Source: Bacteroides fragilis NCTC 9343 (GTDB lineage Bacteria > Bacteroidota > Bacteroidia > Bacteroidales > Bacteroidaceae). From it: 64,000 nt of DNA. The stretch lies in the NCBI RefSeq assembly GCF_000025985.1, contig NC_003228.3:2542001-2606000 (forward strand). Direction: 5' to 3'. The first letter of the stretch is position 1. Each line of letters starts with the position of its first letter. The translations under genes and the position numbers were made by a program. Below, in pieces: positions 1 to 7,636 of the stretch. A model generated the notes under the pieces. The model did not search any database and had not been told where the DNA came from. It was given only the letters and a program-made list of their open reading frames with translations.

Positions 1-511
1 CACTCAACAGTTTATGGGCATGGACCGCTTTGTCCGGTATGTGCATTCCCGATAAGCTGTTTGGGGTACGTATTTTTCCATTTTGATAAATCCATCTGCA
101 CAGGCGAAACTTTGATAAGTATTCGTACGAAGAATAGAGGGTGAAAGGAATTACGTTCGAAGCGGTATATATCTTCGTGCTGATATCATCTTTTACGTAG
201 TTGAATATGCGCAGATAGCGTTCTATAATCTCATAATAACTTTCCAGAGGATCGGGTGAGTGAAGCAGGTTTAAATCGAAAGTCACACGGTTCGACTGGT
301 GATTTCCAATAATCTGATCAATTGATATTCCCAGTTTGCATGAAATCATGGCAATTTCGTCAAAGGTGAAAGCCACTTCGCCTCGTAATCTTCGGTATAC
401 AGCCTCTTTTCCCATACATAGGGCATCTGTCAGGTAGTTGGCCAGATTTATTCCACGGGGAATCCGTTCTTTCATTGCTGCAATGAGTTCGTTAACGATA
501 TAATTTTTCAT
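1..511 (-). CDS. Helix-turn-helix regulator, 3' part beyond the left edge
   Basis: This is the first 170 codons of a minus-strand gene that continues past base 1. It begins at the ATG at 511-509 and has no internal stop. The protein is a clear paralogue of the complete gene at 761-1720: both start with a short helix, then NLAN-L-D-L---GKEA-YRRLRGEV-FT, then a second helical stretch ending KLGIS-D--IG, followed by FDLN--H. The N-terminal part (about residues 25-75) looks like a Cro/XRE-type helix-turn-helix; the rest matches no family I can name. DNA binding is inferred from this helical pattern. An inverted repeat lies just downstream of its -7 element. Confidence 0.8.
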   Translation of the reverse strand, partial: MKNYIVNELIAAMKERIPRGINLANYLTDALCMGKEAVYRRLRGEVAFTFDEIAMISCKLGISIDQIIGNHQSNRVTFDLNLLHSPDPLESYYEIIERYLRIFNYVKDDISTKIYTASNVIPFTLYSSYEYLSKFRLCRWIYQNGKIRTPNSLSGMHIPDKAVHAHKLLS

Positions 512-550
512 AACTGCCGTTTGGGTTATTGATTAATAATATTGCGAGAA

Positions 551-580
551 TCACAATGGCTTGTGACATATGCAAATATA
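551..580 (-). promoter_or_regulatory. Promoter -7 element and TCACAA-N4-TTGTGA operator-like repeat
   Basis: On the minus strand TATATTTG (580-573) matches the Bacteroides -7 element TAnnTTTG; I see no good -33 TTTG at the right distance. Just downstream, 551-566 is a perfect 6-4-6 inverted repeat, TCACAA-TGGC-TTGTGA, covering the expected first transcribed bases. That is a position suited to a repressor. The half-site TTGTGACATA recurs at 1916-1925. Confidence 0.5.
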
Positions 581-677
581 GAGTAAGTAGACCGAACTTT
601 TGTATGGTATATCATGTGTAGAAAAAAGAGGGATTTTCTGATTGGAGAATTATTGCCGGAGGGATGGCTGGAGAATG

Positions 678-707
678 AAAAAAAACAGATGGCATTGCCA
701 TCTGTTT
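678..707 (-). terminator. Intrinsic terminator of the 761-1720 gene
   Basis: A perfect 10-bp stem (683-692 with 698-707) with a five-base loop is followed, reading the minus strand, by a run of eight T (complement of 678-685). It lies 54 bases past the stop of the minus-strand regulator gene. Confidence 0.85.
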
Positions 708-760
708 CCGATAATTGTCACTGTTCTCCTACCTTGTTTCGTTTTTCGTTTTTAATAAAG

Positions 761-1720
761 TTATAAGGTATTTATTATTTCACGCTGTTCATTAAAGAAA
801 CGTATACGTTGCATCTCTCCGCTTTCGGATATTTGAGTTGAGAATTTTTTGAGTGATTGTACCCACTCTTTCAGGCTGCGGAACATGCCGTCATCCTGCG
901 TTGTAATGGCATTGATAGAGTATATGCGTATCATACTGATATGGCTGTTGCTGGTTGCCACATAGCTATAGGTGGCATCGAACTTGATATTTGAGATATA
1001 GATACGTACATCGTTACCGGTTTCATACTTACCTTTTCCGGCCAACTCTTCCAATTCATCCGTCAGAAGCAATAAATCGTCTTTTATCAACTCTTTGTCT
1101 TCTTCCGAAACCAGGTGGATTTCCGAAAAGAACTGTATGTCTCTCACTACATGTTCGAATACGGTATTGTCCCAGATATAATCAGTCGTCTTCATCTGCT
1201 GTGTCATATTGACAAAGTCTTTCTGGATGTTATATATTTTGTGGGGAATCTCCAGTTCATCAAAATGCTTGCATTTGATATTTTCATTCTGGTACATCCA
1301 TTTAAACAGACGAAACTTTGAAAGTACATCATGTTTGAGATATAATGCTTGAGGCAATATGTTTGAAGAGGTTGCCATTTCTGTAGTGGGATCTTCCCGG
1401 ATGTTATCGAATGCATCGACATATTTCGTGAGAATATCGTGATAGGTTTCGAATGTATTGGTATGGTGTACGACGTTCAGGTCGAATACCGCATTGTTGC
1501 TGAAACTCACACCGATCATCTTGTCGAGCGATATTCCCAATTTTCTCGAGATGACGGCAGCTTCTGCCAAAGTAAACGGTACTTCTCCCCGCAGTCGGCG
1601 ATAGATGGCCTCCTTACCTATATATAAAATGTCCATTAGAGTGTTTGCCAGGTTGGTTCCGGTCGGCATCTTTTCTTTTGCGGCTTCTATTAAGCCTATA
1701 TTTAATTCGTTTGTTATCAT
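761..1720 (-). CDS. Helix-turn-helix regulator paralogous to the 1-511 gene
   Basis: The protein has 319 residues and no signal peptide or membrane segment, so it is probably cytoplasmic. Residues about 20-70 contain NLANTLMDILYIGKEAIYRR, then a stretch ending KLGISLDKMIG, which resembles a Cro/XRE-type helix-turn-helix. The remainder is mostly helical, carries a KFRLFKWMYQNE stretch also present in the upstream paralogue, and matches no family I recognise. The two genes are tandem with 249 bases between them and each seems to have its own transcription unit; an intrinsic terminator follows this one. Regulatory function is inferred from the N-terminus only; the ligand and targets cannot be told from sequence. 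Confidence 0.75.
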   Translation of the reverse strand: MITNELNIGLIEAAKEKMPTGTNLANTLMDILYIGKEAIYRRLRGEVPFTLAEAAVISRKLGISLDKMIGVSFSNNAVFDLNVVHHTNTFETYHDILTKYVDAFDNIREDPTTEMATSSNILPQALYLKHDVLSKFRLFKWMYQNENIKCKHFDELEIPHKIYNIQKDFVNMTQQMKTTDYIWDNTVFEHVVRDIQFFSEIHLVSEEDKELIKDDLLLLTDELEELAGKGKYETGNDVRIYISNIKFDATYSYVATSNSHISMIRIYSINAITTQDDGMFRSLKEWVQSLKKFSTQISESGEMQRIRFFNEQREIINTL

Positions 1721-1884
1721 AATTTTCAGTTTGTACTGTTTCTCTGTTTAACACTTTTATCCCCCGGCTTGTTTCGCAATTCGCAACTATTTTTTATTTG
1801 ATGCCCTTACTTGCAAAAAGAGGAAGTCTGTCACGATCAATCTACATATAGAGAAAGGGCCGGAGGGACAGAAACATTCTGCCG

Positions 1885-1922
1885 GTCACAAATATCCTTC
1901 AATCCCGATGTAGTTTTGTGAC
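1885..1922 (+). promoter_or_regulatory. Inverted repeat GTCACAAA / TTTGTGAC over a -7 element
   Basis: GTCACAAA at 1885-1892 and its exact complement TTTGTGAC at 1915-1922 flank a 22-base gap. The right arm overlaps TAGTTTTG (1911-1918), which fits the TAnnTTTG -7 element for the small gene starting near 1972. The right arm with its flank contains TTGTGACATA, also found in front of the 1-511 regulator, so it may be a binding site for one of the two paralogous regulators. No matching -33 element is evident. Confidence 0.45.
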
Positions 1923-1971
1923 ATAAGCCGGAAAGCTTGTTTTTTTATGTCAAACTCCTAAAGTGATTACG

Positions 1972-2289
1972 ATGGATTTAGAAAAGGTATTAATTAGAGA
2001 GATAAACAATGATAGTCGTATTTTTCTGTATAAAGAGGGAGATTGCTGGAGTGCGCACGATAATTCCGCACGGCATCTTTGCTTTTTATATTCTCAGTTC
2101 AACGCGTATGATCGCATTTATCAGGCGTATGAGATTGTATTAAAGTGCGTTATGTTGAGTAATGCAATGATTGAGAAGTTTATCGAACATACATTGGTGA
2201 GTACGGTTCATGAAGATGAAATTGAAATCTGCATTCCAAAAGAAAAAAGAGCAGAATTAGAAAGCTGGCGTAGTACGTCCGGCTTATAA
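1972..2289 (+). CDS. Small hypothetical protein
   Basis: This encodes about 105 residues if the ATG at 1972 is used; a GTG nine bases earlier (1963) is in frame and would add three residues. The protein starts MDLEKVLIREINNDSRIF and has no signal peptide, membrane helix or motif that I recognise. An aromatic-rich middle (CFLYSQFNAYDRIYQAYEIV) is followed by a charged C-terminus. It lies between the regulator pair and the UDP-glucuronate decarboxylase gene, with separate promoter-like sequences on each side, so neighbours say little about its role. Codon use resembles the surrounding genes, which supports it being real. Confidence 0.65.
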   Translation: MDLEKVLIREINNDSRIFLYKEGDCWSAHDNSARHLCFLYSQFNAYDRIYQAYEIVLKCVMLSNAMIEKFIEHTLVSTVHEDEIEICIPKEKRAELESWRSTSGL

Positions 2290-2339
2290 AAGAATTTTTA
2301 GAATCAGTTTCTTTTTATTAAAAATATATGTTCGAAAAA

Positions 2340-2371
2340 CTTGCATATTTTAATCAAATCTTATACATTTG
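2340..2371 (+). promoter_or_regulatory. Bacteroides-type promoter for the UXS gene
   Basis: CTTG (2340-2343) stands 20 bases before TACATTTG (2364-2371), matching -33 TTTG and -7 TAnnTTTG spacing. The start codon at 2430 would leave a leader of roughly 55 bases. Confidence 0.6.
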
Positions 2372-2429
2372 TCCAGATATAGATGAGAAGAGAGCATGTA
2401 TTTGCCCTTTGTCATTATAAAATAATTAC

Positions 2430-3368
2430 ATGAAAAGAATCTTAGTTAGCGGAGGTGCGGGTTTTATTGGTTCGCATCTTTGTACCCGGCTAATCAACGA
2501 GGGGCACGACGTTATTTGTCTGGATAATTTTTTTACCGGATCAAAAGAAAATATTATCCATTTGATGGATAACCACCATTTCGAAGTGGTACGTCATGAT
2601 ATAACATTTCCATATAGTGCTGAAGTAGACGAAATATACAACCTTGCCTGCCCGGCTTCTCCCATACATTATCAGTACGATGCCATTCAAACCATTAAAA
2701 CATCCGTAATGGGAGCTATCAATATGTTGGGGTTGGCCCGTAGACTCAATGCTAAAATATTGCAAGCTTCAACCAGTGAGGTTTACGGAGATCCGGAGGT
2801 TCATCCGCAACCTGAATCTTATTGGGGAAATGTCAATCCGATCGGCATCCGTTCTTGTTATGATGAAGGGAAACGTTGTTCTGAAACTCTCTTTATGGAT
2901 TATCATCGGCAGAATAACGTACGCATTAAAATTGTTCGTATTTTCAATACATACGGTCCTCGGATGTTGCCGAACGACGGGAGAGTGGTTTCTAATTTTC
3001 TTATCCAGGCACTGAAGAACGACGATATTACTATCTATGGGACAGGTGAGCAAACCCGTAGTTTCCAGTATATTGATGATTTGGTCGAGGGAATGATCCG
3101 GATGATGAATACGGGTGATGATTTTACCGGACCGGTAAATCTTGGCAATCCGAATGAATTTTCCATGCTTCAGTTAGCGGAGAAGATCATCCGGAAGACC
3201 GGATCGAAGTCGAAGATTACTTTTAAGCCCCTGCCGCACGACGATCCCCAACAGCGTAAGCCTGATATCAGACTGGCACAGGAGAAATTGGGTTGGCAAC
3301 CGACTATTTTGCTGGATGAAGGTTTGGATCGTATGATTGACTATTTCAAAATGAAGTATAAGTTATAA
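2430..3368 (+). CDS. UDP-glucuronate decarboxylase (UDP-xylose synthase family)
   Basis: This is an extended short-chain dehydrogenase of 312 residues, the usual length of bacterial UXS. It is expected to oxidise UDP-glucuronate with NAD+, decarboxylate it and reduce the product to UDP-xylose in the cytoplasm. The NAD-binding [10 protein letters not shown] sits at residues 8-17, the catalytic Y-x3-K at about 144-148 ([11 protein letters not shown]), and [10 protein letters not shown] and NTYGPRM, typical of this family, are visible. The ending around [14 protein letters not shown] is the usual sugar-nucleotide epimerase/decarboxylase tail. It has its own promoter and is followed 34 bases later by a kinase gene. 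Another UDP-sugar epimerase is possible, but the CPASPIHYQ and EGKR motifs favour UXS. Confidence 0.88.
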   Translation: MKRILVSGGAGFIGSHLCTRLINEGHDVICLDNFFTGSKENIIHLMDNHHFEVVRHDITFPYSAEVDEIYNLACPASPIHYQYDAIQTIKTSVMGAINMLGLARRLNAKILQASTSEVYGDPEVHPQPESYWGNVNPIGIRSCYDEGKRCSETLFMDYHRQNNVRIKIVRIFNTYGPRMLPNDGRVVSNFLIQALKNDDITIYGTGEQTRSFQYIDDLVEGMIRMMNTGDDFTGPVNLGNPNEFSMLQLAEKIIRKTGSKSKITFKPLPHDDPQQRKPDIRLAQEKLGWQPTILLDEGLDRMIDYFKMKYKL

Positions 3369-3402
3369 TAAAATAAGAACTCAAGATTAAAGCTACATAA
3401 AG

Positions 3403-4530
3403 ATGAATATGGAAATTAATCCCTCGGAATATAAAATTCTCATTGTAGACGATGTTATGTCCAATGTCCTTTTATTGAAGGTATTGCTGACCAATGAGAA
3501 GTTTAACATAGTGACAGCTAGCAATGGGAATCAGGCATTGGACCAAGTAAAGAAAGAGAATCCCGACCTGATATTGCTGGATGTGATGATGCCGGATATG
3601 AGTGGTTTTGAAGTTTCTCAAAAGTTGAAGGCGGATCCCGAAGCGGCCCATATTCCGATCATCTTTTTGACCGCACTGAATAGTACCGCCGATATAGTCA
3701 AAGGATTTCAGGTAGGCGGCAACGATTTTATCTCTAAACCTTTTAATAAAGAAGAACTGATTATTCGGGTCAGTCATCAGATTTCTTTAGTAGCGGCCAA
3801 ACGTATTATTGAAGCCAAAACGGAGGAACTTAAAAAGACTATTATCGGGCGTGATAAGCTTTATTCTGTGATTGCCCATGACCTCCGTTCGCCTATGGGA
3901 TCTATTAAGATGGTGCTTAATATGCTGATTCTTAGTTTGCCCAAAGAAAAAATCGGCGAAGATATGTATGAGCTGCTGACTATGGCCAATCAGACTACCG
4001 AAGATGTGTTTTCGTTGTTGGATAACTTACTGAAATGGACAAAAAGCCAGATAGGTAAGCTTAAAGTCGTATATCAGGATATCGACATGGTGGAAGTTGT
4101 AGAAGGAGTAGGAGAAATCTTCGCAATGGTTGCCGGCCTGAAGAATATTCGTTTGCGAATTGAATCGCCGGAATGTCAGGCGGTACATGCCGATATCGAT
4201 ATGATAAAGACAGTGATACGCAATTTAATAAGCAATGCCATTAAATTCAGTAATGAAGGTTCCGAAGTTCTTATAAAAGTTGAAGAGTCGGATGGAATGT
4301 CGGTAGTTAGTGTTAAAGATAGCGGATGCGGTATTGACGAAGAAAGCCAGAAAAAACTGTTGCATACCGATACACATTTCAGTACATTCGGTACTAATAA
4401 TGAAGAAGGTTCGGGACTCGGGTTACTTTTGTGCCAGGATTTTGTTGTGAAAAATGGAGGAAAGTTGTGGTTTACTTCTGTTAAAGATGAAGGTTCAACT
4501 TTCTATTTCTCGATTCCACTGAAAAAATAA
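3403..4530 (+). CDS. Receiver-histidine kinase (response regulator fused to kinase)
   Basis: This is a soluble protein of 375 residues with an N-terminal receiver domain and a C-terminal kinase. The phospho-acceptor aspartate is in LLDVMMPD (about residue 60) and the conserved lysine in SKPF (about 111). The dimerisation/phosphorylation helix has AHDLRSPMGSIK (histidine about 158). ATPase boxes follow: NLISNAIKFS, VKDSGCGID and GSGLGLLLC. No membrane segment or sensor domain is present, so its input is probably phosphorylation by another kinase. An ATG two codons later (3409) is an alternative start. It lies 34 bases after the UXS gene and may be co-transcribed with it; no cognate regulator lies nearby. 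Confidence 0.88.
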   Translation: MNMEINPSEYKILIVDDVMSNVLLLKVLLTNEKFNIVTASNGNQALDQVKKENPDLILLDVMMPDMSGFEVSQKLKADPEAAHIPIIFLTALNSTADIVKGFQVGGNDFISKPFNKEELIIRVSHQISLVAAKRIIEAKTEELKKTIIGRDKLYSVIAHDLRSPMGSIKMVLNMLILSLPKEKIGEDMYELLTMANQTTEDVFSLLDNLLKWTKSQIGKLKVVYQDIDMVEVVEGVGEIFAMVAGLKNIRLRIESPECQAVHADIDMIKTVIRNLISNAIKFSNEGSEVLIKVEESDGMSVVSVKDSGCGIDEESQKKLLHTDTHFSTFGTNNEEGSGLGLLLCQDFVVKNGGKLWFTSVKDEGSTFYFSIPLKK

Positions 4531-4602
4531 GGATTCCGATAGCGATGGAAGAATCGTTCCGAGTATAGATTATTCTAATAAAAATGGAGATGTACTCCCA
4601 TT

Positions 4603-4639
4603 CATCACAGGGTGAACTTTATCTGTGTTATCTGTGATG
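4603..4639 (+). repeat. Dispersed CACAG/CTGTG hairpin repeat, copy A
   Basis: CATCACAG (4603-4610) pairs exactly with CTGTGATG (4632-4639). The interior GGTGAACTTTATCTGTGTTA resembles copies at 29587-29646 (reversed) and 60407-60459. All three sit just past the stop codon of a gene in the same sense. Confidence 0.6.
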
Positions 4640-4651
4640 TCTTAACATAAT

Positions 4652-4695
4652 AAGTAAACCCCGAAAGTTGGACAAAAAACTTTCGGGGTTTACTT
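4652..4695. terminator. Bidirectional intrinsic terminator
   Basis: A perfect 17-bp inverted repeat (4652-4668 with 4679-4695) surrounds a ten-base loop. It separates the plus-strand kinase gene from the converging minus-strand addB gene. T-rich flanks are short on both sides, so termination strength is inferred from the stem. Confidence 0.8.
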
Positions 4696-4762
4696 CATTT
4701 CGACACAGCTCCATTTTTTCTATTGCCGGATTCCGGTGTTATATATGGATAGGAGGTTTTTA

Positions 4763-7636
4763 TTATCGTTTGCACATTGCTTTAAAATCGCAATATTCAC
4801 ATTTCTTTGTATCCTTTGTTTGAGTGAATTCCTCTTTGTCATCGTATATCTCTTCAAGCAATTTCAGGAGACGCTCACGGAATTCATCTTCATAAACCGA
4901 AAAATCATCGACCGGCAGTTTAGGCTTGCGAGCTTCTCCTATTTCAATTACAGGAGAGTAACTCTCGGAAGCTGCCCGATGAATATAGAGTAGCGAGGGA
5001 GCTACTTTTAGTGCCTGTTGCCGTGCCATAATGGCGGCGTATAGGAAAGTTTGGAAGATGTAGTTGGGGCGTCCTTCGGCAGGTGTGAATAATTGTTCTA
5101 TATTTGCCGGTACTTTGGGGCTGCCTCCGGTCTTATAATCCACAATTCGGAGTGTACCTTCTTTGCTATCCATACGGTCGATGGTGCCTCCGATTCTTAG
5201 TGATAACTTTCCCACAGGCCCTTCTATCCGGATATCCTCCACTACTTCCTGTTCCATACCCATCATTCGGAAAGGGGCATATTGCAGGTCATTACGCAGC
5301 AGTTGGCGGAGATACGAAGTGATAACCTTTGAGTTTATTAGCTGGATTCCGTTATACTCGGGCTTCTCGTCGATAGGAACATGAAAAAATATTTCTTTAA
5401 AAGCTATATCCACGTAGTTTTGAAGACGGATATTATCGCGCAATAGGCGTTCAAGATCTTCTTTATGGACATCTCGTTTGTTGGCTGTCAGATCTAAATA
5501 AACCAATTGGGCAGAACGGTGGAAGATGGTTCCGAACAGGGCGGAGTCAATTTCAGCACTGACTTCATCGGGAGCTTTAAGGCGTGCCACATAACGGAAA
5601 TAAAACTTCAGCCGACAATCAAGATAGGTGTTTAATGCTGAAGGCGAAAGTATTAGGGCATCCGGGTTGCGTGAGAAGTCATAAGTCCGGTATAAACGGT
5701 CAATAATTTCCGGGGTTTTTGTAATGCGGATTTCCTTGCTGTTTTGTGGCGATTGTCCGGCTTCAAGATATTCACGGCTGATTTCATGTGGCCATTCAAT
5801 CAGAAACTGTAGCATGAAACGTGACCATTCTCCTCTGTTTAACCCATCTGATGAGGTGTTATACATTAAGGTTATATTTTCTGCACGCTGAATCAGGCGA
5901 TAGAAATAATAGGCATAAACAGCATTCTTATGTTCAATAGTAGTCATGCCGAAAGCTTTGCGTAAATTATAAGGGATGAATGATGACTCACCTCCCGATT
6001 TGGGCAATTGGCCTTCATTAAGCGATAGAAGGAGCAAGTTACGGAAGTCGAGGTTACGTGTTTCCAATACTCCCATGATCTGCATTCCTATAGCCGGTTC
6101 ACCATGAAAAGGAATGTTGGCTGCATTCAGTATTTTATTTAATAAACGTTTCAGAGTTTCTATGCGTACCTGCAATTCGTTGTTGTCTATCAGATTGAGC
6201 AACCTGTTGACTAATGTGAAACTTTTGAAGAGAGATTCACGGTACAGCTGATTGAAAATGTCATCGCTTTCCTGTTCCTGACGATATAAAACAGATACTT
6301 CTTTCAGCAGTTCCGTGATGTAGACACAGAGTTCACGGATACCATTGCGAGGCGTAAACAATATGTCCAGAAATTTGTCTTTCTTTAATTCGGATGGAAA
6401 AGGATAAAAACGGTTGGTCTTTGTAAGTTCCCGTTGCAGCGGCTCAGCTTTATCTGAGAGGCGGCGGGTATAGGGATGTTTCAATACCGTCTGTACGGCA
6501 TCATAGATATATCGTCCCGAGTCTGTCCGGTATCCGCTGGTTTGCAGTTCGAGTATGGCGTTGATAAAACTATATACCGGAGTCTGTGCTAACGGAAATC
6601 CCATGGTGATATTGACATTCCTTACTACCTCCGGTATAGAGTGCAAAACAGGGAGAAGTAAAGCCTCATTGCACAGCACAACGGCATTTTCTTTTTCTTC
6701 GTTACTCAGGTTCTCATGTACCCATTGAGGCAGATAACGGGCTTGTGCGTTCTCGGTTGGGGAAGAGATAAAACGAACTTTTTTGGGTTTTATCAATTCA
6801 TTGAACAATTCGGCAGGAAGCTCATTGGGGAAGAGTTTGAGATTGCGGTTGATAAATTCTCCGGCCTCATGGCGTTGTTTTTGCCGGGAAGGAAGCTGAG
6901 TGTAAAACACGTCATAATCCCAATAGAAAAGAGCCTTACCCGCATTCTGCAATTGTTGGAAGAAGTGAGTTTCCACCTTGTTCAGTACGTTGAAGCCGAC
7001 AAATACATAGCAGTCATATTTCAATGAATCCGGTTCAAGTTGTTCAATAACGTTTCGGTAGAGCATACCTTCGTAGGCAAATCCTAATTCTTCCAGCTTT
7101 TTATGATATCGGCGATAAATATCACCCAATTTATCCCAAAGAGAAATAAACTTTTCTTTTAACAGTGTTCTCTTTTCGATAGAAAAATTTTGGAAAAACT
7201 GCTGGATAGCCTGTTCTTGCTCTTGGTCGAGAAATTCATAATCATCCATGACATTCTTTAAGTCCTGCAGATTAGTAAATAACTTATCTGCATGAACCAG
7301 ATTTTTGTCTACATCATCAAAATCACTGATTAATAACTCACCCCAGAAGTAGAAGTCGTCCAGTGATTCGTCACTATTTGTTTCTTCACGGAATATTTTA
7401 TAAAGCTCGCATACTAACCGAATCGGATCTCCTAGTTTTAACACCGATAAATGCTGAAATAATTCGCTGATACTTAAATATGCCGGTGACCAAAGAGGTT
7501 GATCGGACTGATTTGCCAAATGTTCATTAAAGAACAGACTGGCACGTTTGTTAGGGAATATGATAGCTGTGCGTGACAGATCATTTCCTATTTTACAGTA
7601 AAGGTCCTGCGCGACCAATTGGAGAAATGTTTTCAT
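4763..7636 (-). CDS. addB: AddB-like helicase/nuclease subunit with PD-(D/E)XK domain
   Basis: This is the partner of the AddA gene directly upstream, expected to process double-strand DNA ends for recombination. I place the start at the ATG at 7636, giving 957 residues, because it overlaps the addA stop as ATGA; an in-frame ATG at 7669 would lie deeper inside addA. Near the C-terminus, IGGTIDRMD and VDYKTGG (about residues 820-835) form the nuclease core. YLDCRLKFYFRY (about 675) plus CEYCDFKAMC (about 950) give the four cysteines of a probable iron-sulphur cluster. The N-terminus has FPNKRASLFF where other AddB proteins carry a Walker A, so it probably does not hydrolyse ATP. Confidence 0.85.
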   Translation of the reverse strand: MKTFLQLVAQDLYCKIGNDLSRTAIIFPNKRASLFFNEHLANQSDQPLWSPAYLSISELFQHLSVLKLGDPIRLVCELYKIFREETNSDESLDDFYFWGELLISDFDDVDKNLVHADKLFTNLQDLKNVMDDYEFLDQEQEQAIQQFFQNFSIEKRTLLKEKFISLWDKLGDIYRRYHKKLEELGFAYEGMLYRNVIEQLEPDSLKYDCYVFVGFNVLNKVETHFFQQLQNAGKALFYWDYDVFYTQLPSRQKQRHEAGEFINRNLKLFPNELPAELFNELIKPKKVRFISSPTENAQARYLPQWVHENLSNEEKENAVVLCNEALLLPVLHSIPEVVRNVNITMGFPLAQTPVYSFINAILELQTSGYRTDSGRYIYDAVQTVLKHPYTRRLSDKAEPLQRELTKTNRFYPFPSELKKDKFLDILFTPRNGIRELCVYITELLKEVSVLYRQEQESDDIFNQLYRESLFKSFTLVNRLLNLIDNNELQVRIETLKRLLNKILNAANIPFHGEPAIGMQIMGVLETRNLDFRNLLLLSLNEGQLPKSGGESSFIPYNLRKAFGMTTIEHKNAVYAYYFYRLIQRAENITLMYNTSSDGLNRGEWSRFMLQFLIEWPHEISREYLEAGQSPQNSKEIRITKTPEIIDRLYRTYDFSRNPDALILSPSALNTYLDCRLKFYFRYVARLKAPDEVSAEIDSALFGTIFHRSAQLVYLDLTANKRDVHKEDLERLLRDNIRLQNYVDIAFKEIFFHVPIDEKPEYNGIQLINSKVITSYLRQLLRNDLQYAPFRMMGMEQEVVEDIRIEGPVGKLSLRIGGTIDRMDSKEGTLRIVDYKTGGSPKVPANIEQLFTPAEGRPNYIFQTFLYAAIMARQQALKVAPSLLYIHRAASESYSPVIEIGEARKPKLPVDDFSVYEDEFRERLLKLLEEIYDDKEEFTQTKDTKKCEYCDFKAMCKR

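Noticed and set aside
4652..4695. Long inverted repeat as the end of an insertion sequence
   Set aside because: There is no transposase nearby and no second end; a bidirectional terminator between converging genes explains it.
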